Notes: generated by a model from the sequence alone, not told the origin. DNA of 64,000 nt from Haemonchus contortus (GCA_000469685.2 LS997563.1:42107151-42171150), one strand, 5' to 3'; counted from the first letter of the stretch, positions 1-13,310 are shown. Numbers and translations are program-made.

Positions 1-2902
1 TGTCAGAGAGAGAGGCCTATGCTTCAAACTGAGGCGGTGCAAATAGCATCGCTTGAGTTTGAGGCATAGCCTCTTTTCATCTCGAGGCTTTTTTCGAAAG
101 AAATAATTAAATAAATAATAAAAAGTGAAATGGCAAATCAAGTGCACCGTAAAGTTAACTGCAATACCTAATTGGAAAAAATAAATAGAATTTTAGTTGA
201 TAAATTTAAAAATGAAAAATCACTAGGTTGAAAGATTTCCTATTGCTTCGAATATGCGTTTTGACCTAAGAGTTTTTTGGAATGATTTAATTTCTTGATG
301 AAATTCACTGGAAACTGGACACCAAGCGGCGATGATTCAGGAGTCGTAAAGTTGCTAAACGAGAAAAGATATACGTGAGAATCTCATCGAAATGTTCTGT
401 CGTCAACAATGAGTCAGCAGTTAGTAAAATTGCCGATCGCCTCCCATCAGTAAGCAGAACATCCTGGATACTTTGAATTTCCAATTTTTCGTTTTTTTCT
501 TCCATTTCAACTTTTCAAAGAATACTGCCATGACTAGAAACTTCTAGAGAGTGAGCCTACCAAAAGTGGCCATCTAAGTCAAGTCAAGTCAGAAGTCAAG
601 GGTTACTGGGAAGCCACTTTGTACTTCCTTTTCTCAGGAGAGGCTAAGAATGAAAGCAATGATCACCTCTTTGACTGTTCACCTTGAAACGGTCTCTGGC
701 AATAGCTGAGAAATCAAATAAGTAAAGAGAACTCAAAAAAAAAGTTTTATTGATCATGATTATGGAAAGTAACTTGGCTTTTTACGTAATTTTTCCAGAA
801 CTTGAAGGAACAGCTCACGATAAAAAAAGTTTCTAAGATTTCTCACTGAGATGAACCTGCGATCTCAAAAGATAGCACAAGGAAAGCTATGGGGTAGAAA
901 AACGGCCTAGGTAGGGCGTGACAACAGACTGGCCTAGCCTTCATACACACCCAAAGGCGGAATAGTTCTCGCGGAGTTGTAGAGGCTGAATAGGTTGCAC
1001 TATTGGCACCGGGACAGCAGCCAAGCAGCTTACTGTGACCAGCTATACGCAATGTCACGTACATTTGGACAGCTCGTCCAAACACCCCTTCCATGCAATT
1101 ACTGTCGTCCCATTCTCGTCAAGCCCCTATTTTTCAAGCCTTCTATCCCACAATACACATTGATTTTCACGCTTGTTTCGCCACTTTTGCACCATCCTAA
1201 ACTTCACTTCCATTATTCGTTCTATGCTGTTATAAATAACCCAAAATTTGCGCCTTTCTTACAACTGCCTTTCTTACAACTTTCACGCTTTTTTATTCTT
1301 CTGGCAGGAATGCGCTTCGGTTTCATCTGCAACCAGTTTTGCATCGCAGTAATGACATATTTGCAAATTTTCTTCCACGTTATGCTTTTTCAAAGGATCA
1401 AACATTTAAAAAACGCTTGTAGCCAAGTTTAGATCACATACATAGTGGATATCTCAGCAGATCGCGTCCCACCTCCTTTATTAAGTCGGCAGGGAAGCTC
1501 CAAAAGTTCCATTGCTTTCTTCCAATCCCTCATGCTCAGCTTCACTATCGGACCATTCTTTCAGATATGTCTGACCATCAAATAAACAGCGGGCTTCCCC
1601 AACATTCACAGATACTTTCCTGCTACCCAGTTCTCTTAGAGATTAACGACCGGGTAAAAGCATGATTAAATAATATCAAGCCGTTACATAAGTATACCAT
1701 TTTTTGAGGTATAAAATTTTTCGATAAAATGTTATGATTCCTAATGGACTAGTATGCCATGCGGAAGCTACTTATCCTCGCTCTGGAGTGGCGCAACCAT
1801 TTAATGAATGATTGTGGTTGAAAGTTGAGTTTCAGGCTTGCAAAGTAATTAGCTCTTGGGGAAAATAGCCAACCAGTAATTAACTCAATCTCTATCTTCT
1901 ATTACAAGAAACCTATCAGGTACCTTCGAAAAAAGGCACACTACATGGCTTAACATCATACAATCTTAAGGGAAACCGGTAATCCAAAAAACGATTCCAT
2001 ATAGGGAACAAAGTTAATTTTGTGAATTCAAATCATTTTGAAAAAAGGAAGTAAATAAACAGAAGAGAGTAAAATGATTAGAACGCGAATCAGCTGACAC
2101 TCTAAATCCTTCATAGAATAATATTAGAAATTCAGAAACGTTTGAATGACTAATTCCTAAGCCAGTAGGGAGATGGAGTGAAAGATGACCGACTAACGGG
2201 TCTGACCATTTGTCCTTCGCACCCCATTATCGGAGCAAATTCATGACTCCCGGCAGAGGCAACGGAATGTTCCACACCTACTGCTTTACTAGTTCCCCAT
2301 AATACAAGTAGAATCTCACATAGCAGGACCCAAATTTGAGAAAGCAATGAATCTTCAACAAAAACAGTAAAGAATTTGAGGATACTCTGTTTACTTTCAG
2401 TAATCGCGCTCCAGAGATCCCAGTAACTTTCTAGAAATGACAGCTGTACAAGAAATTAGCAGTACCGAAAAGCAAATTCAGGCACATGAAATACTGGACT
2501 TTAAATTGCACATGTGAAAAATCCCCCAAATACAGCTCCCTGCTGGAATTCAAGTTGCACATTTAAAAAATCTCCCAAGCACAGCTTGTTCATGAGCCCG
2601 AGGCCGTAATATAAATTGAGTTCAGAAACTTCCATTCTTATAAAACTCATGAACTACTTCACGAACTACTCAGTAACTTTTAGCTGGTAATTTCTGGTAA
2701 TAGATAACATGTGGTTCACGGAGTAGGCAGGTGAATATAAATAATGAATTTTTGATATCACAATCATAAAAAATATGTAAATGAACACGTAGCTGTGTGA
2801 ACTCCATGGAATTAGTGATTATTTGAAGGACAGCTCATATGAAACATTACGAATGACCCAATCAAATCATCTCAGAAAACATATAAGAAACAAGCAATTC
2901 AC
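1..2902. other. no recognised gene; presumed 3' introns or flank of gene A
   Basis: I found no exon here that I can defend. Gene A on the minus strand ends its last recognised exon at 2903 with a good donor in phase 0, so its remaining 3' exons should lie in this stretch or beyond the window edge. Open frames such as 995-1432 (+) and 305-505 (-) lack codon or motif signals and convincing splice sites. The sequence is AT-rich with scattered short A/T runs. Confidence 0.6.
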
Positions 2903-5900
2903 CTTGACCACCGGCGATTGAGGACGGCTATGGGACGGCGTCTGTGGTTTCGGCGGAGGAATTGGAGGAGGAGAGCGAATTCTGAAGCAAAACCATCGAT
3001 TAAATGGCATTTGAATGACATGAGATCTGACTGATTAGATCTTATCACGAACGACGGTTGAAAAAATTGCAAAAATAAAACCCAAGCAGGTTCAGGAGTT
3101 CAAAAGTCCATGGAATACATGCCATCCAGTTTTGCAGATCAATAGCCATAGTAAATGTTGATTGAGCAATGACTCCTATCATCGTCCTCTACGTGGCCAT
3201 TGATGGGGGTCATAGAGCTCACCCTAGGATTCTGGGATCAAGCCCCATTGAAAAGGTAAGGCCTGTACGAGGTGGAGAGCAATTCCTGGGCTCAAACGCA
3301 CCCACCCTCTGCCCCATTTGAGCCCTAAATTGTCTTTGGACGGGGCAGGGACCAAGAGTGATGAGGGGAACTGAAGGGAAACGAACTCCGCCTTCTGTCC
3401 CCACACAAGCACTCATTGCCTTATGCACACTTCTAAAAGAAGACCTGGGGTGGGAATGGAATTAAGGAAAGCTACTGAGGATGAAAATTTACTGGAAAGC
3501 ACGCCCACGGTGAGAAATACCGCCTTCTCCCAGAAGAACCGAAAACGACGCCAGGTGAGAGTTCCTGCCAGCAAATTGGTTTGCTAGAAGACAGCGGTGC
3601 TGCAAAAGTGCTCGATTCCAGAGAAAATGTTAAGATTTCGTAAAGCGGGTCCTGAGCAGACAAGAATGGTGCCACTCAATTCCTTCATAGTGCTACCTAC
3701 CCCGATTATATCAAAGGGCACCCCTCCAGTCCGATTTGGTCATTTAAACGACTCAAAAATAACTCAAACGTACCCATTTTCGTGTTGAATCATCTCGAGC
3801 AGCTCCCTGGATGGCGAAAACGACTTGGCAGCGGCAGTGTCCTTTCGATGTTCCATGTCCTTAATGACGATCATCTCCTCTTTGGTGATTTTGCATTTTT
3901 TAACTTCATCGACAAGTAGATTTTTGAGTTCTTCCTCATTAAGAGGCAAAGTTGGAGGTTCTGACAAAGGCAGCGGTGGAGCAGGAGATTCCTCTTTTGG
4001 CTCTGACTGTGATGAAGAGGTTTCCGCAGTGTGGACGGCAGTTTCTGGCGGTTGACTCGATTCGGCAGTGTTCAGTTCAGGTAAGTGCTGATCTGATTCA
4101 GTAGTACTCAGCTCAGATATGTGCTGATCTGCTTCGGTAGTGCTCAATTCAGAGGTATGCTGATCTGTTTCACTTTTTGCCTCCAATTTGACTTCTTTAC
4201 CCTCTACCGTTTCCTCTGGCCCTCCGTTCTGCGCCGGTTGCTCCGATGGCATAACGGGCTTTTCACTCCGAGGTAGCTTTTCAAGTTCCTCGCCACATGG
4301 TGGTTTCTCTGCTTCTTTCGGTTGAGGTGACTTTTCGTGATCCTCATTGCTAGCCATTTTTTCGGATTGCCCACTGGGAGGCGACTCTTGCGGTAAAGGG
4401 GTGGAACCTTGTGATGAGGAGCTACATGGTGGTTTCTCTGTTTCCTCAGGCTGTAATGCCTTCTCATGATCCTCAACGGGAGCTGTTTTTACGGGTTCCT
4501 CACTTCGAGGCGGCTTTTGCGGTGGAGTAGAATTCTCTGGGGTGGAGAATATGACGTTCGATTCCGTAGCGGCAACCGAAGCCAAGGATTTCTTAGCCCG
4601 TTGTGCTGCCAGTTTCCGTTCCAGCTCACTGCCATCATCTTCTGGACTTAGTCGTCGAGTGCTAGGCTTCGAAACATGATGTTGGACAGGGACTAGTGGA
4701 CATTTACTGGTTGGCGGTGGAGAAAGGGGTTGTTTGTCCTTCACCAGCAGCTCGCCGATCGTCGTTTTCGGTGGTGGCGTCCGTCTGGAGGTATCGGGTG
4801 AGCTAACATGTGGTGGACTGACCGAACGTTCTTGATCTTTTGCCAATAGTTCGGCAAGTGTCCGTTTCGGTGGCGGTCCTGTGTGAATATCAGGCTGCGT
4901 ATCGTGGCCGTTGACCGTTGCCGTCGCCACATCTGCATCGTCCATTGTAATGCCGTTCGGACTTGTTACCTAAACCACAGACACCATTGAGAATAGTGGA
5001 ACGATGACCACCTTTTCAGTTGAAAATGTAATTTTTACAAAATTCATGAATAACGTATAATCAATCAATACTGCAGTGACTTATTTGGCTCGACCATACT
5101 CAGTAATGACTACAAACAAAAAATCGGGAAGACGAATTCGCAAGAAAGCAGGGGCCCTCTTGAAAGTTTAGAGTTGAAGAGTCCTTTCAGTTCCACCTGT
5201 AAATATTCTTTTACCGTTCTGCAAGGTCCATGTTTGGCTGGATGTTACAACAACCACCCGCTCATACGGGGCTCCCCATTAAGCCGAGGGTTGTAACCTT
5301 CCCGTTCTACTTAATCCCTTTCCAATTGCATTGCGACAACGCAAGCCTTGATGGCACGGAAGATGGCTAGCAGGAAAATGAACCAAAAAAGTGGCATTAA
5401 AATTTCCGGCTGTCCATCTTTAAGCTCTCAGACTTATTAGTTGGGGAGCAATATGATTTATTTCCGCACTAGCTATTGTATGGAAAGTGGTAGACGAAAA
5501 TCCCAGCTGGTAATCTTTTCAGAGCAACCGAGCCTTTTCTATTTTGATTTTCAGGAAAATTCAATAACATTTTCAGTCAGGGTAGCCTTGACGGTTATAT
5601 TTTCGAATCTAACCGTCAATTATTAGAGAAAGAGTGAAAATAAAAGTGAATTGGATGCAGACAAGACTCTGCCCGGATGCAGGGTGCATGGCGCATTCTA
5701 GGGAGGGACGGTAATTGATGGTGGTTTTTCATTTCATGTCTAATCTACGTTCCATTAGCAGGGGGTTCTGGAACATTCCTTTTTTCCCTTCGCTGTTTCT
5801 TCGAGCATCCTACATTTGCACTATCGAATAATGGATCTCGATGGGAAAAAGCAGGTTTTTCGTGCAAGTGCTGTCCCTATCGAGTGTGCGGCTTTCTTTT

Positions 5901-7906
5901 ACAAATGTTTTCACACGACAGGAGCAACTGGCATAGTGAAATCGATCTTCGTCGGAAATCTCCCTTGTGTACACAAAAAATCCCCTGAACCGCTCTATCG
6001 TCCAAATGACCACTAATCCTTATAAAAAATGGTAAAGATGATTGGTTCGGGGAAGAAGGGACAAAGCCTCCTGACTTAAGCAATCTCGCTTTAGGGATGC
6101 AACTCCCACATTCGAGTTCTCAACAGAATTGTAGAAGCGATTTAAATGCGTATCCATGCGCACTTTCCCGCACGCATGGTCCGCGATTCGATCCCTGGAC
6201 CATGCGTGCGAGACAGTGCGTCACTTGCCACTATACCAGTCCCGCTCGATTTTGAAAATCAGGTAAACCAATTCGAAAATGAATTAGATGGTTCACTGCG
6301 GGGTTAGATGAGTAATAGCTCTTCACTGTAACCATGGATATGGTATTCTCTGTCCTCACAGAATACTGTATCTCATGGTCAGTTTTGCATGGATAAAACC
6401 TGGGATTTATTAGTATTCTTTCTGCGTAGAAAATTGAATACAAAACAGCACTCGAACTCCCTCCACATCTGGAACAGCATTTTTGGAAGTATGCTCAAGG
6501 CATGGCGCATCCCACTGGGTTCAATCGGTACGAGGTGAATCGATTTTCCTACTTATTAAAATAAGGTTGCCATAATTTTATCCTTGAGTACTGCTTAGAA
6601 CTGCAAAGGTTAATAAAGCGCTCCCTGAGGCGAGCATGTTTCAAGAGTGGAAAAAAGGGGCTCTGAAAAGCCTGGCTTTTTCTGATTATTTTCGGGATTG
6701 GGGTTCAAAAATTGCTGTTGAATTCCTATTGCATGTGTTCGCTATTGTTCGTGTCCGGTTTTTATCCGGAAACCAGCTCTCCGGAGATCGATGTAAAGTC
6801 ACCTATCGACGGGGCGGCCGGGAGCGAGCTGCGGCTGCAGCGGACAGCCACAGCTGAGCTTTTCTGAGAAAGCAAAATCTCAAAATATTTGCAGTAGGCC
6901 CCCACGAGTCGTGTTGAAAGGCTATCCAGGAAATCTCACAGGAAGATCGCAAAGAGCTCCTAACAGAGGATTTGTAGTAGAAAACAGAGGATTCATAGAA
7001 AAAGTACTTACATTGTTATTTTCTTCTGGATGCTCTTTTCTTTCCATAGCTTTAGCAATGAGATCATCTATCGAGACAGTGTTATCCACAGCCACGTAAG
7101 GATTCGGAACAACCTGAATCGGAACCAAAATTCATGATAATTCGGCAGTTTTATTCAGCTTTTAGATCAGCAATGTAAATCAATAATAAGTAATATAAAT
7201 AAAAAGTAATAAATTAAACCGATGTACGAGATGAAGCATAATAGAAGATAATAATATAATAATAGCATTTGGCAAAAATCTAAAAAAATCTCGTATCAAA
7301 ATTAAAAAGTCCGTGAATGGTAAATCACCACCAATACATATGAAAGCGAAAAATTCTGCATTTCTTTTCAGATCTTTCGTTTCGACTTTATTTTACGACA
7401 GATATTTATTTTAGAAGTCGGTGGTATAGTGGCAAGTGGGGAATTAGCACACACGCATGCTCACAAGTTCGAATCCCGTATCGATATCCACCCAGGTCAA
7501 CCAAGTCCTCCATTCCTCCATGGTCTTCTAACTGCTACCAGACTCGTCTGGGAGGATAAAAAACTGATTTGTACATCATCTGGCCCCACAAGCCATCGTT
7601 CGTATAGACAACGTAAGCATTCAAATCGCCACTACGATTCTGAATCGAAGCTGCTCTCTGAGAATGGGATTGATCAACTCCAATTCTTCTATTAGAATTT
7701 CGTGTATTTCAGGACTTAATACCAAGGAAAACAAATGATAGGTAAACAAATAAATATAATATTCTGAGACTGAGTTCCCGACATACCTTTTCTGGCATCT
7801 TCGGTACCGGAGGAGGAGGAGTTTCTGCTTTGGAACTATCTGTTACCGTATCATCGACGCTCTCAAGACGTTTCGCCAGTTTCGAGGCCAGCTCTGGATC
7901 GGCCAT
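2903..7906 (-). CDS. unrecognised proline-rich, acidic low-complexity protein, four exons, 3' end missing (gene A)
   Basis: I do not recognise this gene. Four exons join in frame: 7787-7906, 7012-7113, 3774-4969 and 2903-2981, with GT/AG borders and matching phases (0, 0, 2, then out in 0), giving 499 residues with no stop. The start is the ATG at 7906, eight bases after a TTTTTTAG acceptor. The product opens with MADPELASKLAKRLESVDD, followed by Pro-rich linkers. A 14-residue motif occurs twice (PPPKRTLAELLAKD near 106-119, PPPKTTIGELLVKD near 139-152). A long Glu/Pro/Ser-rich part contains a duplicated EDHEK...EKPPC block and three tandem units of about 13 residues built on DQHxxEL. The tail has a charged, probably helical stretch (KKCKITKEEMIVIKDMEHRK) and a polyproline segment (SPPPIPPPKPQTP). 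No enzyme motif, signal peptide or membrane segment is visible. The composition suggests a disordered scaffold or cytoskeletal adaptor, but that is only inference. Confidence 0.75.
7413..7700 (+). repeat. tRNA-derived SINE copy in intron 1 of gene A
   Basis: The head reads like a tRNA promoter, with an A-box-like GGTGGTATAGTGGCAAGTGG and a B-box-like AAGTTCGAATCCC. The family body follows (ACCAGACTCGTCTGGGAGGA, a match to CTTGTACATCGGCTGGCCACC, then CACTACGATTCTGAATCGAA). The same body recurs at 13022, 19908, 36300, 44760, 45175 and 61643. This copy is diverged and lies antisense to gene A. Confidence 0.8.
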
Positions 7907-10900
7907 TTAGAGCTCTAAAAAATGGAGGCTGTTGAGGTGCTTGAAATGCTCAAAGACTTAGGGAAAATATGAGATGTCAGGCTTAGAAGTGGAAACGCTT
8001 CCAACATTCTCAGAAAAAGTAAAAAGATGGAGTTAATTATGCTCATTTCTATTTTACGGTTACGCCAAGCATTCCTGCTTTACTCCGCATTTGAGTAGTG
8101 ATTGATTTCACATTAAATTGGCATCTAGACGACCCATTGCTATGGCCAGCTGACTTCCATGTTGTTCAATCAGTTTACTCATGAGAATCTGGAAGCAATC
8201 AGCCGATCACAAGAGAACGGCCAAAAGGTTTGCAGGATGCAGCCGATCCCACGCCATAAAACCTCAGCTAACATATGGAACAGGTGGGCCACAGTATCCG
8301 GGAGGTTGACCGCATTTTTATAAGTTGCCCCGAGTTTTTCCATCCACAGCTAAAAATCGCGGCAGGCCTTTCGCGGCGGGCCTTTGCGGCAGGCCTTTGA
8401 ACAGATATTCATCAAAAGGTACTCCTAAAGCTTCTTTACAAGCTATGCAAAACGCACAACTTTTCTTTGCCATCAACCTATCTCATCGGCTTTTTGTTTT
8501 AGACATAATGAGTCCCTCCTCAAAGAGGTCGTTGTTAGTCAGTGGACTCATCTCAAAGGATAAAATTTGAGGAGCATCAGGTATTCCTGCAAGCACCGGT
8601 AGAAACAGTGTCTGCTTTCAATTATCACAACAATTTGATATGAGAGCAAAATGCATGGCGCATCTAAAAGCAACCATTCGACCAATTCTAATCTATGAGG
8701 TTCACTGAAAAGATACTTGAGGCATCATTCATTCTATGTCATCAGAAATTGAGGACGATGTAGGGCTATAGCAAATGGTTCCACCAATGCACATATGGTC
8801 CGCTTATCGAAACTCCGATCGAGCTTATCTCAGCCTAAGTAAGTCTTCTATTCAAAAAGATCCATCTGACTCGCGAAATAAGTTTTAAAATTCAAACATA
8901 GGGATCCCTGAAGTATTTCCAGGAACCTTCAAGCTTTTGAGAACTTCGGTGAGGTTTTTTAGTAAGTTCGTCACAGATTGAGTACCCAATTTGACAGAAA
9001 ACCCCAAAAAGTGAGCATGTTTGTTCTTCATAGTGAAAAGTGAAATGACTGTCAAAAATGAAGTCGAAAAAGTGATAGACCGGAAGAAAAAGCTCAAAAA
9101 AGGAACTTCAAACGATCCCACGGCTTTTCTAGGTAGTAAATCTCTTCCCGGGCTTGTCATCATGAAAAAAAAATGGTTAAAGGGTGAAAGAAAATCTCCT
9201 GATCAGTTGAAAACTGTTAAGGGTCCTAGACAAGAAAACACTGTTGTTGTTTACGCATTCGTTTACTATCTCAGAGCTGTTCTCCCCAAAACATCTTATG
9301 ATTGCCTATCATGACCAGTAAATTGCCCCAGATCTACTGTTTCGTGAAAGTCCGCCACTAGGGAGCCCTGTGCTTTCGCAGGGCTGGTGGTTGTTGTCAG
9401 GAAATCGGGATCAATAGAGAAATCAAAGGAAAAATCGGCAGCAAACTGAATGTGAGCAGTGGTGGTTCACGAAGAAACGCAGGGCGGGGCCTATGGGGTG
9501 TCTCGAGCCGGATAACGAACCGCTCAACGGCGCAAATATCAGCTGTGATCCTGACAGGCGGTGGTTGCTTGGGCCGGCCGGCCAGTCACCAGACTGGCGA
9601 TGTAGAGTGAGTGTGTAACCTCCGACCGAAGATGACTCAGATTCGCTGGATCATGGCCAGTCATTCTATCAGACACTGGATGTGAACAGCAGGACCACCG
9701 GCCACCCAGAGAGACCGATAAAGAGCTCTATGGTCCTCATCACAGGAAAGACGATTCCTTTGACCGCAAATCTACGGCTGTGGGTGGAATGTCTCAGAAG
9801 ATTTACAAGGGCAACTCCTCCTCCGGCGGTGTTCGGAGGTACCCTGCCGAAGTCAAACACCACTACGATTCAGATTGGAACTCCAATGCGGGATCCATCT
9901 CAATAAAGGATTGCTTACGTCAAAAAGCTATGGCGACCTCATCCGATCCCAGTGGGTGCACCTGGAGTTTTTTTTGCAATCGTTTTGAGCAGGGATGGCT
10001 ACTTTTCCTTTTGCATGATCATTACAATGGACTGCGGTGGCCAGCCAATGTATGCACGATTCAATGCCTCCCTTCTCTCAAACGGGTGTGATACCTACCA
10101 ACAGACCACAAGACGATGGAAGATCGAAGCTGGACTGAGCAGTATGTAAGAGGGCAGTAGCAGGGAGCAATAAGTACCAATCCGGGTTGACAGTCATTCC
10201 TTCTCTCTGACAGTTTTAAGACATCCCGAACAACTGAATTTTCAGCTACACACTCTTTCATATAGACGAAGAAAGTTTGATCTCATTCTATTCCATAAAA
10301 TTCTCTATGGTCATTGCGGTCTCAACCCTGGTCAGTTTTGTATTGAACGGCCCACGGTTACCAGAGGTGCTCTCATTAAAGGTTTATTCCGCGAGCTGAG
10401 CACCACCTACGATTTCATTTCTTCACAGCAAGAGCCGGCACGGACTATTTCAAACTTGCTAGATCTATAACCTTTCTATCACCACCGCTGACGCCGTGTA
10501 AATATCGTGAACGTACCTGGCTGCGGTGCCATTCCTTCCGATCTGATACTCCATCTGAATGACAATAAATGTTCTTCGCAACATTTCTATATCATTCATA
10601 ATCCACTGCAGCTGTGGCTATGCTTTGCAAATAGCGGTCGCACTTCGTGGTCTGCAAGTGTAGAGGTTTCAAGGGTTGAAAGGAATTCGTATATAGCCTT
10701 CTAATATAGGAATATCCATAATTATCCTTGAAAATCCTTATTTGGAAGGTTCTCGCTGTCGGCGAAGAAAACATGGCAAAAATTATTAGCAGCAGGACTT
10801 TCAAAGACAACATTTCATATTTTTTCGAAGCACTACATGTCAATGTACAGCACAGAAGCAAAGGAGCCCAAGGTTAGCCGAATGAGCTGGGCCTTTTGGA

Positions 10901-11256
10901 ACTCTCCATTTTCTACTCCCATTGAGTTTAAAGTAACTGAAAAACATTTTCTTTCCGACATAACCACAGAGTTTCAAAGAACAATATTCACTCTAACGTC
11001 GCAGGATGGGGACATCAATCTTTTTGTTAGTAAATTTTCCAATCAGTGCACCATTATCTAAAATTATAGCATCAGTCAAATCTGAGGTGTACGAGGGCTA
11101 GGAACCGTAGTATTGCATCAAACCTCCCGTCATAAAATTTAATGACACTCATCATCCTGCTCAGCAAGTGCTATGGAATAAATACAAAATATTTCTTGTA
11201 AAATGAGAAGAAGAAGTAAAAGACATACGATAGAATTGTCCCCAAGTCACTCATAA
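7907..11256. other. intergenic stretch with SINE fragments and no supported gene
   Basis: No gene was found between the gene A start and the mariner remnants. Upstream of the gene A ATG an acceptor CCATTTTTTAG sits eight bases away. Decayed SINE pieces occur near 9838-9905 (+, CACTACGATTCAGATTGGAA) and 9990-10060 (-, the TTGGCTGGCCACCGCAGTCC core in reverse). A local hairpin, GCCCTG-TGCTTTCG-CAGGGC, lies near 9365-9385. Open frames here are short and show no family motif. Confidence 0.55.
8353..8398. repeat. three tandem copies of a 14-bp GC-rich unit
   Basis: The unit GCGGCAGGCCTTTC occurs three times in a row with one or two changes (GCGGCGGGCCTTTG, GCGGCAGGCCTTTG). It stands out from AT-rich surroundings. 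No coding use is apparent. Confidence 0.75.
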
Positions 11257-12015
11257 TATTAGGTTGAGTCAAAAGTCTTCCGACAAAAATGTAGGGATGA
11301 CTTCTAGATATCGTAACTCGGGAAAGAGGAGACGGAAATAGACGAGAGTAGCACAATTAGATAGAGTAAGAAAAGCTCTTTGAAATACATACCAACAAAC
11401 ACTAACTGTTTCCTTTCCTGCAACCATGCCCTATGATTTCAAGCCCTCGCAACTTCACCTGCACAACACCATCCTATTTCTTCTTTTATCTGGCCAAGAA
11501 CCCGCAGAGATCGATAGACTTATGAAGGAAGTTCACAAGAAGGTTGCTCCTGCTAAATGGACAATTTACAAGTGGCACTCGAAGTTCACTTCGGACGACT
11601 ATTCCATCGAAAATGAAGATCGTCCGAGACGCTCAATGGAGTTGGATTTGGACGGGCTGCAGAGCCAGGTGGAAGCCGATCCGTATCAAACTACTCGTGA
11701 AATGGCAGTCACCTCTGGGGAGTCAGTCCACAATTATTCGTGGATTGAAGTCAATCGGCAAGGTGCGAAAGCTCGGTCGATAGGTGCTTCACGCTTTGAG
11801 GTAGTATGTCATGGACTGCCGCGCCGACATGGCACATTCTCTCCTCACGCTCAAGCGCAGGAAATGGTCAGGTGTATTCGACAGTACCTATCCGGAAGAG
11901 CTTTTATACTCTATCTAACGATGTCTTGCGCGTCTATTTTCGTCACCTCTTTCCCGAGTTATGATCTCTAGAACTCATCACTATCACATTGTCCAAGGAC
12001 TTATGACTCAACCAC
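11257..12015 (+). mobile_element. internally deleted mariner-family transposon
   Basis: A terminal repeat TTAGGTTGAGTCAAAAGTCT starts after a TA at 11257. A decayed inverse copy (GGACTTATGACTCAACC) ends near 12015. The frame from 11426 reads as the N-terminal DNA-binding part of a mariner transposase: a helix-turn-helix, then KFTSDDYSIENEDRPRRSME (the family's W-H-x-K-F...D...E-x-RPxRS pattern), then VEADPYQTTREMA. After about residue 125 the similarity stops, and the catalytic D,D34D region is absent. The element is about 0.76 kb against about 1.3 kb for intact mariners, so it cannot move itself. Confidence 0.85.
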
Positions 12016-12309
12016 ATACACCTGACCACGACTTATTTTCATGTTAATCACAGCTGTAGGAGCATGTGTCGGTGGCAAGTTGCTCGAAATATTCGTCAGC
12101 GATGAGTCACCTGCAGTTGTCGTCCTGCATAAAAGAACACCATGGCCACCAGAAGCTAATTTATATTGTGAAATGTAAAAGGGACATCTAATTAATTCAA
12201 TTACCGCTACTGGCGTAGGAACTTAATGGTTGCCCATGTCAAGGGTGAGATAGTGGATAAAGGTCCACTCAATACGCTACCAGCCCATTCGAGCAGTAAA
12301 TAATAAAAA

Positions 12310-12895
12310 TATTAGGTTGATGCATAATTATTGCGGATTTTTTCCAGCAAATTTTATTTAAACTATAGAAACACTAAGCAAAGACATATTCAAATAATTA
12401 CTCCGAAACTTGTTCATCATCTACGTCAAGCACTGCTTCCATTGATTAGTTAGTCGGATCCCGAAAGCGAAGAAGTTTTGATCCTTACGGGCGATCCACG
12501 CCTTGACATCGGCCATCAAGTCATCCAAATCGACGTAGCTTCTATTCTCTAGCCATTTTTTCGATGAACGGTTGACGAGATAATCCATAGTAGTTTCTGC
12601 TGGTGAATATGGCAGATTTAGGGGCAGATCCCATTTCTTGGTTGGCTCTGGCTGATTCATCCTATTTTTTCTCTATCGCCGAACAATTACTGAGATCGCG
12701 GAATGACTCTGCCACCTTCCAATCTTTCTCGAAGTAGTTAAGCCTAATTTCGCCAATATGCGGATGGTTTTTGAGTATATTCTTGTAGAGGAAATCAAGT
12801 AGATCATTTCTAGAAAAATCTCGAACTCAATATTCAAATTCTATCGAGAGAAAAAAAGCCGCGAATAAATCCGCAATAATTATGCATCAACCTAG
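12310..12895 (-). mobile_element. internally deleted mariner-family transposon, second subfamily
   Basis: Inverted ends match over roughly 27 bases: TTAGGTTGATGCATAATTAT at the left (after TA, 12310) and its complement up to CCTA near 12893. The minus-strand frame 12660-12421 resembles the C-terminus of a mariner transposase: the LPYSPAETTMDYLV stretch corresponds to the usual PHPPYSPDLAPTDYHLF, and WLENRSYVDLDDLMADVKAW to W-x-x-G/N-x-x-F. The third catalytic aspartate of that motif is replaced. At about 585 bp the element has lost most of its transposase. Confidence 0.87.
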
Positions 12896-13021
12896 TAGTT
12901 TAATATCCCGAGATAATCACCACGAGCCAAAGGTGTGAGAGGAAAAAAAACTCATTTGTACGTCACAGGATGGTATAATTCGTTGCTTGAACAATTTCTC
13001 CCATTAGGTGTCCAACCCTTT

Positions 13022-13310
13022 TAGATAGGCGGGGGTGGTGTAGTGGCAAGTGGTGCACTCTTACGCGTGCATGGGTCGAGGATAGAAATTCGGACAGAAC
13101 TCGTCAAGTCATTCCTCGAGGTCGGTTAATAGGTACCAGACTCGTCTGTGAAGTTAAAAGCCCTGACTTATACATCGGCTGGCCACCACAAGTCATTGTG
13201 TAAGCCACATAGGCAAAAAAAAGCGCCACTACAATTATGAATGGAGGCAGGATGCGGGGCGCATATCAGAGACGGAACTTATTGAGGTCGAAAAGGCTCT
13301 GAAGCTTCAC
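13022..13310 (+). repeat. tRNA-derived SINE copy
   Basis: The head GGCGGGGGTGGTGTAGTGGC gives a clear A box, and the B box is degraded (ATGGGTCGAGGATAGAAATT). The body follows family order: AGGTACCAGACTCGTCTGTG, TTATACATCGGCTGGCCACC, a run of A, CACTACAATTATGAATGGA, then GGGGCGCATATCAGAGACGG. Confidence 0.85.

Noticed and set aside
305..505. Minus-strand frame with an HFDEILTYIFSRLATL stretch as a further 3' exon of gene A
   Set aside because: No good acceptor or donor in the right phase, and no link to the exon at 2903-2981.
995..1432. 145-residue plus-strand frame
   Set aside because: Hydrophobic, biased composition from pyrimidine-rich DNA, no motif, no in-phase neighbours.
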